From Pseudocoprococcus catus (GTDB lineage: Bacteria > Bacillota > Clostridia > Lachnospirales > Lachnospiraceae): 64,000 nt of DNA. The stretch is from contig NZ_LR698973.1 in assembly GCF_902381825.1 (NCBI RefSeq), forward strand, positions 960,053-1,024,052. Direction: 5' to 3'. The position numbers and the translations under genes are program-made. This document shows positions 35,066 to 43,633 of the stretch, one piece after another. The notes under the pieces were generated by a model, which saw nothing but the letters and a program-made list of their open reading frames with translations, was not told where the DNA came from and did no database searches. Position 1 is the first letter of the stretch. Each line of letters starts with the position of its first letter.

Positions 35066-35225
35066 GTACCCGAAAAGTGCAGAAAATGAGACAAATAATG
35101 ACCGCACGGGCAGGGATGTGTTCAAAACAGGGGGATTATGTAAGGGTGTGCATTGGTAGTATTTAGGTTGAAAAAAGTGTCTGAAAGTACCAGAAAAGTG
35201 CAGAATGTGAGACAACTTATAACCC
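35054..35225 (+). repeat. Imperfect direct repeat between sortase and metK
   Basis: 35054-35103 and 35175-35225 share AAGTGT, AGTACC, GAAAAGTGCAGAA and TGAGACAA in the same order. The first copy includes the sortase stop codon. The 234-base gap between sortase and metK holds no gene. TGAGACAA also occurs in the operator-like repeat at 20686. Confidence 0.6.
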
Positions 35226-35299
35226 AGATCCGGCAGAAAGTGTTCCAGAAAGGAGCGTTTCCTGCCGTTATTATTTACTTGGAAAGGATGGTAACGATT

Positions 35300-36460
35300 A
35301 TGAAACGATTTTATACAGCAGAATCCGTAACAGAAGGACATCCGGATAAGCTCTGCGACCTGATCGCAGACAGCATTCTGGATGCGTATCTGAAAGAGGA
35401 CGAAAATTCCAGGGTGGCCTGCGAGGTGCTGGCGACCAAAGGGAACATCATTGTGGCAGGAGAGATTACCAGCCGATTTGAGCCACAGGTGTTTGAAATC
35501 ATCAAAAAGGTGCTGGAGAGTGCAGGCTATGAAGCAGAGGAAATCCACATGGATGCCCTCATCCACAAACAGAGTCCGGATATCGCCGGGGCAGTGGAGA
35601 GATCCAGAGAACGCAGAGCAGGGACTGTTTCTGTTCAGAGCGGACTTGCCAGCGGTGCCGGGGATCAGGGCATCATGATTGGCTACGCCTGTGATGAGAC
35701 GCCGCAGCTCATGCCAATGCCAGTGGTTTTGGCGAACCGCATTGTGAGGGAACTGTCTGCAAGCCGCAGAAGTGGATATATCACGGGAATCATGCCAGAC
35801 GGAAAGGCACAGGTGACCGTGGAATACGAAGATGACAGACCTGTCCGTCTGGATACGGTCGTTGTGTCCTGTCAGCATGAAAAGGAAAAATCTCTTCGGA
35901 AGCTGGAGCATGAGATCCGGGAGAAAGTGTTACGCCCGGCACTCCGTATGCTGCCACCGGATGAGGATACCAAGATCCTGATTAACCCATCGGGCAGATT
36001 TGTGTGCGGAGGTCTGGATGCAGACACCGGACTGACCGGAAGGAAGCTGATGGTGGATACCTACGGCAGCCTGGTACCGCATGGCGGCGGTGCATTCTCC
36101 GGGAAGGATTGTTCCAAAGTTGACCGTTCCGGGGCATACATGGCCCGTTACATCGCCAAAAACATGGTAGCTGCCGGACTTGCCAGCCGATGCCAGGTGT
36201 CCCTTGCCTATGCCATTGGGGTTGCCCAGCCAGTCATGGTGCAGGTGGATACCTTTGGAACGGGAAAGATCTGTGCGGATGACTGCCTCGCCGCAGCGAT
36301 CCCTCTGGTGTTCGGGCTTACCCCAAGCCAGATCTGTGACACCCTGCACCTGAAGCGGCCAATCTACCGACAGAGTGCGGTGTTCGGGCATTTTGGAAGA
36401 AAGGAATTCCCGTGGGAGAAAACGGATAAGGCAGAGCAGCTCCGGGATACCGTGATGTAA
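35300..36460 (+). CDS. metK: S-adenosylmethionine synthetase
   Basis: A 386-residue enzyme making SAM from Met and ATP. Motifs are intact: ESVTEGHPDKLCD (N-terminal), GAGDQGIMIGYA (central loop) and GGGAFSGKDCSKVDRS (P-loop-like). Length matches housekeeping MetK. It sits in the ICE between the sortase and a toprim gene, overlapping the latter (TAATG), and the element carries two methyltransferases that use SAM. ATG 35300 is preferred; ATG 35288 lies on top of the ribosome site. It is probably an extra copy. Confidence 0.9.
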   Translation: MKRFYTAESVTEGHPDKLCDLIADSILDAYLKEDENSRVACEVLATKGNIIVAGEITSRFEPQVFEIIKKVLESAGYEAEEIHMDALIHKQSPDIAGAVERSRERRAGTVSVQSGLASGAGDQGIMIGYACDETPQLMPMPVVLANRIVRELSASRRSGYITGIMPDGKAQVTVEYEDDRPVRLDTVVVSCQHEKEKSLRKLEHEIREKVLRPALRMLPPDEDTKILINPSGRFVCGGLDADTGLTGRKLMVDTYGSLVPHGGGAFSGKDCSKVDRSGAYMARYIAKNMVAAGLASRCQVSLAYAIGVAQPVMVQVDTFGTGKICADDCLAAAIPLVFGLTPSQICDTLHLKRPIYRQSAVFGHFGRKEFPWEKTDKAEQLRDTVM

Positions 36461-37431
36461 TGCCGTGGATTCCGGAAGAAGAAATCAAACGTGCAAGGGA
36501 GATCACCGCCATTGAATACCTGAAGAAATATCAGCCAAACCGTCTGAAAAAATCTTCAGCCAGAAATGAATGGGAGCTGACAGACCACGACAGCTTTAAG
36601 ATCAACGAGCAGACCAGCCAGTGGCACTGGAAATCCAGAGATATCGGGGGCACCAGTGCTTTAAATTTCCTGATTCATGTAGACGGGTGTTCTTTTCTGG
36701 AGGCAGTGCAAATGCTGAAAGATGAGTATCCCACCTATATCCCTCCTCCAGTGGAAGCAAAGCCAAAGAAGCCATTTGTCCTGCCTACGGCCAGCCCAGA
36801 CTGCCGCAGGGTGTTCCGCTATCTGAAAGAGCGGGGCATCAGTGGCGAGGTCTTACAGCGGTGTGTTCATTTGGGAATCTTATATGAGAGTCTGCCCTAC
36901 CACAATGCCGTGTTCATAGGCCGGGATGAAAACCAGGTGGCAAGATATGCTTTCCTGCGTGGGATTTACGATGCCAGCGGAAAGTCTTTTAAGATGGAAC
37001 AGGCCGGAAGTGAAAAGGCATACGCTTTTTGTGTTCCGGCGAAATCGGGATGCAGACGGGTTGCTGTTTATGAAGCCTGTGTGGATGTGCTTGCCCACAT
37101 GACATTGGAACAGAGACAGGGAAGCCGGGATAAGTACCGTCTGGAGCTTGGCGGGATCAGCGCACCAAAAGAAGGGCAGAGCCAGCGGAGCATGAAAAAG
37201 CCGCAGGCATTGGAACATTTTCTGTCCCAGCACCCGGAGATCACCGAGATCGAAGTGTGTACCGACAATGACTTTGCCGGACGGTGGGCGTGTGAACATA
37301 TCCGAAAAGCCTACGAGGGAAGCTATCGGATCATCGAGAACCTGCCGGAAATCGAAGGGGCAGACTGGGCAGACATGGCAAAAATGGCTGCCCGTACACC
37401 GGAGAAACGGCAGAATAGGGAAGCGAGGTGA
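36460..37431 (+). CDS. Primase-like protein with toprim domain (DUF3991 type)
   Basis: A 323-residue protein. The N-terminal part (ITAIEYLKKYQPNRL, WHWKSRDIGGTSALNFL) resembles a primase-like zinc-finger fold without clear zinc cysteines. The toprim region has the catalytic Glu in VAVYEACVDVLAHM and the DxD motif in CTDNDFAGRWA. DUF3991/toprim proteins are standard in such ICEs and likely act in DNA replication during transfer. It overlaps metK. Confidence 0.78.
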   Translation: MPWIPEEEIKRAREITAIEYLKKYQPNRLKKSSARNEWELTDHDSFKINEQTSQWHWKSRDIGGTSALNFLIHVDGCSFLEAVQMLKDEYPTYIPPPVEAKPKKPFVLPTASPDCRRVFRYLKERGISGEVLQRCVHLGILYESLPYHNAVFIGRDENQVARYAFLRGIYDASGKSFKMEQAGSEKAYAFCVPAKSGCRRVAVYEACVDVLAHMTLEQRQGSRDKYRLELGGISAPKEGQSQRSMKKPQALEHFLSQHPEITEIEVCTDNDFAGRWACEHIRKAYEGSYRIIENLPEIEGADWADMAKMAARTPEKRQNREAR

Positions 37432-37435
37432 TGCT

Positions 37436-38209
37436 TTGAAAGATAAAATAGAAGTGGAAATGCTGTCACCTCTGATGGCAGAGTTTATTCCGGACTATTC
37501 AGATATTGTGGATCTGGATGATGCGGAGCCATTGGAAGGACCTGACCTGGTGCAGTATCAGACATCCATCGCAGAAAAGGTTGACGAGATCAATCGGCTC
37601 GGTATGCCTGACAACCAGCCATGCAACCTGATCGATTATTTTGACCAAAACAAGGACATTAAGGAAAAAGTGGAACGCATTACAATGGCGGTAAAGGAAC
37701 AGGAGGGCGTTTTATATGGCTGTGCAAACCTGACACTCCGGGAGAATCTGACACCAGAGGAATACCGTATGGTGGGGCAGTATCTGAGAGGCCAGTACAG
37801 CGATGGCTGGGGAGAAAGTCTGGAACAACGGGAGATAAAAGTAGACGGCGGCGAATTGTATCTGCATTTTTATGTTGGTGCCGGCTCGGATTTTCTGATT
37901 CAGATGAAAGCACCGGAAAACGGTGTGCAGGAAAAGCAGCCGGAACAAAAGCCGTCCCGTCCAGAACTTAAGCTCTTAGGGCATGACGGAAATATTTTCT
38001 CAATCCTTGGGGATGCCGCAAGACTGCTTAGACGTGCCGGGATGTCCGAACAGGCCAACGAAATGGCGGATCGTGTCCACAAGAGCAGCAATTACTATGA
38101 AGCGCTGGGAATCATCAGCGAATATGTGGAAACCGAGTTGTCGGACCACCGTGAACAGCCCAGAACGCCAAGAAAAGAAACACTGAAAAAAGAGGATACC
38201 TGCCGATGA
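37436..38209 (+). CDS. Conserved ICE hypothetical protein, 257 residues
   Basis: I recognise this as a recurring ICE protein but not its function. The central part (LYGCANLTLRENLTPEEYRM, QYSDGWGESLEQREI) is well ordered and is followed by a variable linker (KQPEQKPSRPELKLLG) and a helical end. Start TTG 37436 has GAGGTG at good spacing, seven bases beyond the toprim stop. The longer ORF from 37268 overlaps that gene. Possibly antirestriction-related, a guess from position only. Confidence 0.62.
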   Translation: MKDKIEVEMLSPLMAEFIPDYSDIVDLDDAEPLEGPDLVQYQTSIAEKVDEINRLGMPDNQPCNLIDYFDQNKDIKEKVERITMAVKEQEGVLYGCANLTLRENLTPEEYRMVGQYLRGQYSDGWGESLEQREIKVDGGELYLHFYVGAGSDFLIQMKAPENGVQEKQPEQKPSRPELKLLGHDGNIFSILGDAARLLRRAGMSEQANEMADRVHKSSNYYEALGIISEYVETELSDHREQPRTPRKETLKKEDTCR

Positions 38210-38298
38210 GCAGTTCCATAAAGAAAAGCACTTCCAGAGAAATCTGGAAAATAAGCGACCGAAAGGATGATGCCTATGGGAAATACCCTGAAACTTGA
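38206..38298 (+). CDS. Possible 30-residue small protein
   Basis: ATG overlaps the upstream stop (ATGA) and the ORF runs into the next gene. Product MSSSIKKSTSREIWKISDRK plus ten residues, basic and polar. GAGGA lies about ten bases upstream. No homology recognised; it may only keep ribosomes moving to the methyltransferase start. Confidence 0.3.
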   Translation: MSSSIKKSTSREIWKISDRKDDAYGKYPET

Positions 38299-39088
38299 AG
38301 ATCTTTTAAAACCGGACTGTGTGCCGGATGAGTCTGCCGGAGGGGAGAACTGGCGTATCCTGCATGGAGATACCTTAAAACTGGTCAAAGGATTCCAGCC
38401 GGGGATCTTTGATGCAGTTATAACCGATCCGCCCTATGCGTCCGGGGGAACCAAGCAGAACGAACGCAACCGAACTACCAACCAGAAGTACAGCAGCATG
38501 AAAGCAGAAAATGCCCTGCCGGATTTTGATGGGGATAATAAAGACCAGCGTTCCTGGACCCACTGGATGGCAGAATGGCTGTACGATGTGCGGAAAGCCT
38601 GCAAGAGAGGGGCTCCGATCTGCCTCTTTATTGACTGGAGACAGTACCCGTCCATCACCGATGCCCTCCAGTGGGCAGGGTGGATCTGGAGAGGGACTGC
38701 CGTCTGGGACAAGGGGAACTCCCGTCCGCAGAAAGGCAGATTCCGCCAGCAGGCAGAATATATTGTATGGGGAAGCAACGGACCGATGCCGATCAACCGC
38801 CCGGTGTCCTGCCTTCCGGGTGTGTTTCGTTATGGAAATCCCCAGAACCGCATCCATGTGACAGAAAAGCCGCTCCAGCTGATGAAGGATGTCATCCAGA
38901 TCTGTGAGCCGGGCGGCCTGATCTTAGACCCGTTTGCTGGAGCTGGTACTACCATCCTTGCGGCGGCAGAGTCGGGGTTTCAGGCAGTCGGCATTGAAGT
39001 GACCGATGCGTATTATAAGCTGGGAAGCGACCGTGTCCGCATTGCACTGGAAGCTGGGGAAGAAGCGGAAAACAAAGAACCACAGTAG
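38276..39088 (+). CDS. DNA adenine-N6/cytosine-N4 methyltransferase (beta type)
   Basis: A 270-residue methyltransferase. The catalytic motif DPPYASGGT is N-terminal and the SAM motif DPFAGAGTTILAA C-terminal, the order of the beta class. DPPY permits either N6-adenine or N4-cytosine methylation. ATG 38276 is preferred because AAAGGATG ends about six bases before it; ATG 38267 and 38270 overlap that site. No restriction partner is next to it. With the C5 enzyme and MetK it gives the ICE a methylation set. Confidence 0.82.
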   Translation: MGNTLKLEDLLKPDCVPDESAGGENWRILHGDTLKLVKGFQPGIFDAVITDPPYASGGTKQNERNRTTNQKYSSMKAENALPDFDGDNKDQRSWTHWMAEWLYDVRKACKRGAPICLFIDWRQYPSITDALQWAGWIWRGTAVWDKGNSRPQKGRFRQQAEYIVWGSNGPMPINRPVSCLPGVFRYGNPQNRIHVTEKPLQLMKDVIQICEPGGLILDPFAGAGTTILAAAESGFQAVGIEVTDAYYKLGSDRVRIALEAGEEAENKEPQ

Positions 39089-39091
39089 CCG

Positions 39092-39149
39092 GATGTCTGG
39101 CAGACATCTGAAAAAGAGAAGAAAAGAATCCAGATGTCCACAAGACATC
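39092..39149. repeat. Two dyads GATGTC-N5-GACATC
   Basis: Perfect 6-bp arms separated by five bases occur at 39092-39108 and 39133-39149, with centres 41 bases apart. No T-run follows, so they look like protein-binding sites. Confidence 0.5.
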
Positions 39150-39236
39150 CACAGAGCGGAATGCTTTGTGGGTGTTTCTTTTTGGAAAAACGCCGGGCAG
39201 AGGAAACCTGTCCGGCCAGGAAAGGAGATGGTCGTA

Positions 39237-39560
39237 TTGGAACAGGCACTTGCTTATGTCTGCTGTTCTGCAGAAGAAGGAAAGACCAAAGTACAGCGGT
39301 ACTGCCGGAAGATCTACGAACTGGGATATGTGCCGATCTGCCCGCAGTACAGCTTTTCCCCATTCCTTGATGACGGGGATGCAGAGGATATGCAGGCCAT
39401 GCGGAGAATGTCCCACCAGATATTAAGGCGGTGCAGGATGGTGGTCGTCTGCGGAAAAGAGACCACCGGGACGATGAACACGGAGATCAGCATGGCTGAC
39501 AGGCTCCATATCATCTGTACCACACTGGATGGGTTAAGCAAAATCAAGGAAAACGAGTGA
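39237..39560 (+). CDS. DUF4406-like nucleoside deoxyribosyltransferase-fold protein
   Basis: A 107-residue protein. LAYVCCSAEEGKTKVQRYC, LGYVPICPQYSFSPFLDD and RMVVVCGKETTGTMNTEI follow the pattern of short deoxyribosyltransferase-like (DUF4406) proteins. Catalytic ability is unproven. GAAAGGAG is directly against ATG 39228, so TTG 39237 is a better start. The gene is common in this ICE family between the methyltransferase and mob genes. Confidence 0.62.
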   Translation: MEQALAYVCCSAEEGKTKVQRYCRKIYELGYVPICPQYSFSPFLDDGDAEDMQAMRRMSHQILRRCRMVVVCGKETTGTMNTEISMADRLHIICTTLDGLSKIKENE

Positions 39561-39593
39561 TTCAGAGAAATAACAGGTTCAGAGGGGACGAAG

Positions 39594-39670
39594 CAAAATG
39601 CGACTGGTTTTGCAAGCATAGCGTTTGGATATCCAAACGCACTTTGGGGAGAACCCCAATCCCCATGCCG
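39594..39670 (+). promoter_or_regulatory. Candidate origin of transfer (oriT)
   Basis: Three inverted repeats in a row: GCAAAA/TTTTGC (39594-39599, 39609-39614); the perfect palindrome GCGTTTGGATATCCAAACGC (39622-39641); and TTGGGG/CCCCAA around AGAA (39645-39660). They are followed by TCCCCATGCC. The region is non-coding and lies about 540 nt before mobC and the relaxase, the usual place for oriT. The nick site is not defined. Confidence 0.6.
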
Positions 39671-39701
39671 GACTGTAAACAGACGAAAGGAGAACGAAAT
39701 A

Positions 39702-40079
39702 ATGTTAGGATTTGTACTTGGCACGATGACCGGAGGAGTTATGGGAGTTTTTGCAATGTGTCTTTTCATAGCTGGAAAGCGGGAGGACGAGGCACTGGAG
39801 CGGTGCCGGATGAAACGGAAAGAGATCATAGAGCATGGTGTGTGCATCTGTTTTGTAAACAGCCAGGGAGAGGAACTATTCCGTCTGGCAGACGGGGAGA
39901 GTCTTGTACAGAATGCCCTAAATGGAGAGCGTAATATATCCACCTGCCACTATCTGGATGCCGATTCTGCTATGATCGATGGGAAAAAATGGAACCTTCT
40001 GGAATTCGCAAAAGAGATGGAAAAAAGAGGGATCATGTTCGCCCCGATGGAACTGTGCCAGATACCGGAAAGGGGGTGA
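39702..40079 (+). CDS. Small membrane protein (DUF3789-like N-terminus)
   Basis: A 125-residue protein with one N-terminal helix (MLGFVLGTMTGGVMGVFAMC) and a cytoplasmic domain (ICFVNSQGEELFRLADGESL). The start has AAAGGAGA. It lies between the oriT candidate and mobC, so it might help connect the relaxosome to the membrane; this is inferred from place only. Confidence 0.6.
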   Translation: MLGFVLGTMTGGVMGVFAMCLFIAGKREDEALERCRMKRKEIIEHGVCICFVNSQGEELFRLADGESLVQNALNGERNISTCHYLDADSAMIDGKKWNLLEFAKEMEKRGIMFAPMELCQIPERG

Positions 40080-40086
40080 GGCCCAT

Positions 40087-40167
40087 ATGAAGAAAAAGAT
40101 CATTGCTGCAGCGGTAGCTATCGGTGTTCTGGCAGGCTTTCTGATCTGGAAAAACCGTGAAATGTAA
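40087..40167 (+). CDS. 26-residue single-helix membrane peptide
   Basis: MKKKIIAAAVAIGVLAGFLI followed by WKNREM: a positive N-terminus, one helix and a charged end. GGGGGTGAGG lies seven bases upstream. Located between the DUF3789-like gene and mobC. Likely real but of unknown role. Confidence 0.5.
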   Translation: MKKKIIAAAVAIGVLAGFLIWKNREM

Positions 40168-40205
40168 TGGAGTAATCAATAACCCGTTGGAAAGCAGGTG
40201 AAGAG

Positions 40206-40514
40206 ATGAGAAAAAGAAACCATGTGATACCAGTACGCTTCAATGCAAAGGAGTTGCGTTTTCTGGAAGAACAGGTAGAAAAAAGTGGTCTGTCCCGTGA
40301 GGAATATATCCGTTCCCTTGTCATGGGCGGTGAAGTCCGGGCAAGACCCTGTGAGCATCACACGGAGCTTTTGCGGAAAATATCCGGTCTGTGCAACAAT
40401 GCCAACCAGCTTGCCCATGTAGCCAACGGCTGTGGGATGGCCGGGGAAGAGAGCATCCGGGAAATGCTCCGCATGACGAAAGAGACATGGAGGCTGGTCA
40501 AAGAGGAATGGTAG
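40206..40514 (+). CDS. mobC: MobC-like relaxosome accessory protein
   Basis: A 102-residue ribbon-helix-helix protein (HVIPVRFNAKELRFLEEQVE, SGLSREEYIRSLVMG) with the family C-terminal pattern KISGLCNNANQLAHVANG. MobC proteins bind oriT and help the relaxase melt the nick region. It ends three bases before the relaxase gene. Confidence 0.82.
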   Translation: MRKRNHVIPVRFNAKELRFLEEQVEKSGLSREEYIRSLVMGGEVRARPCEHHTELLRKISGLCNNANQLAHVANGCGMAGEESIREMLRMTKETWRLVKEEW

Positions 40515-40517
40515 CCG

Positions 40518-41816
40518 ATGGCATACACCAGTATCATCCCGGTCAGCCGTCTGGACAATTCCATCACTTACATCCGAAACAAGGATAAGACCACAAAGAA
40601 AGGGCAGAGTGCCGGTTCTCTGGAAGAAGCCATTGATTATGCCATGAACCGGGACAAAACGGAGCGTTCCATTTTTGAGGATGCCATCGGCTGTGTCTGT
40701 GAGACTGCCTATCAAGATATGGTAGCTACAAAGAAACGCTACCACAAGATGGACGGGGTACAGGGCTACCATCTGGTGCAGAGCTTTGCAAAAGGGGAAG
40801 TCACCCCGGAACTGGCACACCAGATCGGCATGGAGCTGGCAGAAAGGCTCCTTCAGGGAAAATACGAAGCAGTCATCACCACCCATCTGAATACGGAGCA
40901 TTACCACAACCACATCGTGTTTAATTCCGTGAGCATGGAAGATGGGAAAAAGTACCACAGCAACAGCAGGAGTTACTATGAGGATGTGCGGAAAGCTTCG
41001 GATGCCTTATGCCTGAAATACGGCTTATCTGTCATCGAGCCGAAAAACAGGAAGGGGAAATCCTATGCCCAGTGGATGGCAGAACAGGACGGAAAGCCGA
41101 CCTGGAGAACCTCGATCCGTCTGGATATCCGGGATGCGGTGGCAGAAAGCTTCACATGGAAACAGTTTCTGGAACAGATGAAGCAGAGGGGATACCAGTG
41201 GAAGCTGAACCGGAAGTACATTGCATTAAAAGCACCGGGGATGGAACGGTATATCCGCCTGCGGAGCCTTGGAAAGAATTACTCGGAAGAGAGTATCCGG
41301 CAGTGGATCTTACAGCCAAAGAGCAGGACACCTGCTGGGAAAGCAGGAACTTCCCGAACCCCGAAAAAGAAGTTAAAAGGGATGCAGACCCTGTACTATT
41401 CCTATCTGTACCAGATGGGTGTTCTAAAGCAGAAGCCGAAACGGATCTCCCCGGTGCTCCGGGCAGATATCCGGAAACTGGATGCCAGGATCGAGCAGAT
41501 GGAATTCCTCCAGAAGCATCAGATCACCACCCGTGAAGAACTGCTTGCCTACCGTACCCCGTTGGAAGAACAGGTGCAGGCACTCACGAAAGAACGGAAG
41601 CGGCTCTACCGGAGCGAACCGGACAGTGTCCGGATCGGTCAGATTAACGAAGAACTGAAGCCGCTTCGGAAGGATATCCGCATTTGTATCCGGATCGAAC
41701 AGCAGTCCAGAGAGATGGAAGAGAGGATGCGTCTGGCAGAGCAGATCCAGAGACAGGCAGAACAGGAAGAAGATAAGACGGGGAAAACCAGACAAAAGGA
41801 AACAGAAAGCAGGTGA
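40518..41816 (+). CDS. Relaxase/mobilisation nuclease (MobA/VirD2 type)
   Basis: A 432-residue relaxase. Motif I region MAYTSIIPVSRLDNSITYI with the likely catalytic Tyr near the N-terminus, and the metal-binding motif THLNTEHYHNHIVFNS (about residues 118-133). The C-terminal half is helical and basic (RIEQMEFLQKHQITTREELL). It nicks oriT, stays covalently bound and leads the strand through VirD4. The next gene overlaps its stop. Confidence 0.86.
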   Translation: MAYTSIIPVSRLDNSITYIRNKDKTTKKGQSAGSLEEAIDYAMNRDKTERSIFEDAIGCVCETAYQDMVATKKRYHKMDGVQGYHLVQSFAKGEVTPELAHQIGMELAERLLQGKYEAVITTHLNTEHYHNHIVFNSVSMEDGKKYHSNSRSYYEDVRKASDALCLKYGLSVIEPKNRKGKSYAQWMAEQDGKPTWRTSIRLDIRDAVAESFTWKQFLEQMKQRGYQWKLNRKYIALKAPGMERYIRLRSLGKNYSEESIRQWILQPKSRTPAGKAGTSRTPKKKLKGMQTLYYSYLYQMGVLKQKPKRISPVLRADIRKLDARIEQMEFLQKHQITTREELLAYRTPLEEQVQALTKERKRLYRSEPDSVRIGQINEELKPLRKDIRICIRIEQQSREMEERMRLAEQIQRQAEQEEDKTGKTRQKETESR

Positions 41817-41821
41817 ACGAT

Positions 41822-42661
41822 ATGAATTATGGAGGCGATGCGGCGGACCAGATCGTCCGGTATTCCCTGGACGGCGTGGACCACGGGCTCAGGCTTTCCG
41901 GTACGCTGGCAAAGCATCTTGCGGTATTTGTTGCCGCTGTATTAAAAGACCAGAAGAAAACGAGGGGCAGGACCCGGATGGTGCGGATGTTAAAGGAGAA
42001 CAAACCATTGAAGTTCTTTACCGTACCGTCCGACCGCCTGAGAGAATTCTGCAGTGAGGGCAGGAAACGAGGGCTGCTCTATGTCATTATCCGGGATAAA
42101 AAGAACCCGGAGATGAGCGAGGTCATGGTCTTTGCAGATGACGCAGCCAAGGTCAACCGGGTCATGGATAAGATGAACCTTGATTTCGTAAGAAGCGAAG
42201 TCGGGGAAGCTGTCCATGAGGTAACCGAAGGAATGGAAGCACCGGAAACCGGAGCGGTACAGGAAACTGTGCAGATGCCGGAGGGCGAGGTGCAGTTTGA
42301 AATCAGCGATCTGGACGAAGCATTCCAGGTCGGTAACATGGACTTTTCTGAAGAGGAAAAGAACCAGAATCATCCCGAAAAGGAGTTTTCTGAACCGGAA
42401 AATTTTATCCCGGTGCAGGAAGAGGGGGAAGAGAATCTGTCCGGCTCTTCCTTGCACAGCAGAAATACTTCTACCGGGCAGGAAAAAGGGACTGATGGAG
42501 CAAGACAGAAGGAACAGGAACGTCCCAGTGTCCGCCGGGAACTGGAGAACATCAAACGGGAGAAAGCAGAGGAATCCCAGAAGCGGAGCCGGGAAAAGAA
42601 CCGTGGACCAAAGAAAACGCAGAAGAGAGCAAAAAATAAACGAAAGACGAAAGCGAGGTAG
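41822..42661 (+). CDS. PcfB family (DUF3801) conjugation protein
   Basis: A 279-residue protein. The N-terminal about 130 residues match PcfB/DUF3801 (GGDAADQIVRYSLDGVDHG, FTVPSDRLREFCSEGRKRG). The rest is acidic, then very basic (KKTQKRAKNKRKTKAR). PcfB-type proteins help bring the relaxosome to the coupling protein. ATG 41822 has AGGTGA five bases upstream. Confidence 0.75.
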   Translation: MNYGGDAADQIVRYSLDGVDHGLRLSGTLAKHLAVFVAAVLKDQKKTRGRTRMVRMLKENKPLKFFTVPSDRLREFCSEGRKRGLLYVIIRDKKNPEMSEVMVFADDAAKVNRVMDKMNLDFVRSEVGEAVHEVTEGMEAPETGAVQETVQMPEGEVQFEISDLDEAFQVGNMDFSEEEKNQNHPEKEFSEPENFIPVQEEGEENLSGSSLHSRNTSTGQEKGTDGARQKEQERPSVRRELENIKREKAEESQKRSREKNRGPKKTQKRAKNKRKTKAR

Positions 42662-42664
42662 AAG

Positions 42665-43603
42665 ATGGACCTGACAAAATTTTTAGGGCAGGACTCGCAG
42701 GAGCAGTCCGCCCAGCGGTTATCGAAAGAAGAATATGCCGCACAGAAAAAGCAGGAGAGGGAAGAAATCTGGGGTATGATCGATGGAAAGGCACAGGAGG
42801 TCTTCCAGAATGGGAACTCCTTAAAAGGATTCCTTGATTTTATGGGACAGTGCAAGCCGCAGAGGACAGACAACCTGTTCCTGCTTTATGCACAGAATCC
42901 GGAGATCCGGCAGGTCAAGACCTTTGAAAAATGGAAGGAAGAAGGCAAGGTAGTCAAGACCGGAAGCAAGGGATACAACTTCATTGTCGGACAGGAATAT
43001 GAAAAGGACGGTGTCATCCAGCAGGGGTACTCCATCCAGAAAGCCTATGACATCAGCCAGATCCGTACCAAGCAGCCGGAAGAGGCAGAGCCAAAGCCGA
43101 TGGACCAGATGATGGAAGCACTGCTGACCGACAGCGAGGTACGGATTCAGATCGCAGACAATCTGCCGGATAAGGTACAGGCACAGTACATCCCGAACAA
43201 GCGGACGATCTATGTCCGAAATGGCATGAGCGAAAATGCAACGTTCCATTCCATCAGCCGGGAGCTGGCCTGTGCATCCCTTGACCATCACGATGGAAGC
43301 TACAGCCGGGCAGGGGTATCGGCACAGGCCTATTGTGCAGCGTATGTGACAGCACAGAAATACGGCGTGGATGTCTCCGGTTTTTCCTTTGACAAGGTAT
43401 GCCAGATGCAGGCATTCGGACAGAAAGATCCGAAAGAACTCCGCTCCTTTATCCAGGATGTAAAGAGTGCAGCCTATTCCATTGGCAAGCAGGTAGACCG
43501 CAACCTTGGCAAAAGCGAGCAGGAATTTATGACCGATGAATTTGCCATCCCGGAGGAAAAAACGGAGAAACCTGCCAAGAGTAAAAAGTCTCCGGAACGC
43601 TGA
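42665..43603 (+). CDS. LtrC/ArdC-like protein
   Basis: A 312-residue protein. Residues about 50-130 look like the ArdC N-terminal ssDNA-binding domain (FQNGNSLKGFLDFMGQ, RTDNLFLLYAQNPEI). The C-terminal zincin-like part keeps HSISRELACASL but lacks a proper HExxH, so it is probably not an active protease. LtrC-like proteins are standard in Gram-positive conjugation clusters. Four bases separate it from the PcfB gene. Confidence 0.7.
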   Translation: MDLTKFLGQDSQEQSAQRLSKEEYAAQKKQEREEIWGMIDGKAQEVFQNGNSLKGFLDFMGQCKPQRTDNLFLLYAQNPEIRQVKTFEKWKEEGKVVKTGSKGYNFIVGQEYEKDGVIQQGYSIQKAYDISQIRTKQPEEAEPKPMDQMMEALLTDSEVRIQIADNLPDKVQAQYIPNKRTIYVRNGMSENATFHSISRELACASLDHHDGSYSRAGVSAQAYCAAYVTAQKYGVDVSGFSFDKVCQMQAFGQKDPKELRSFIQDVKSAAYSIGKQVDRNLGKSEQEFMTDEFAIPEEKTEKPAKSKKSPER

Positions 43604-43633
43604 TAAAAAGGGGCTTTTCCGGCTCTTTTGCAG

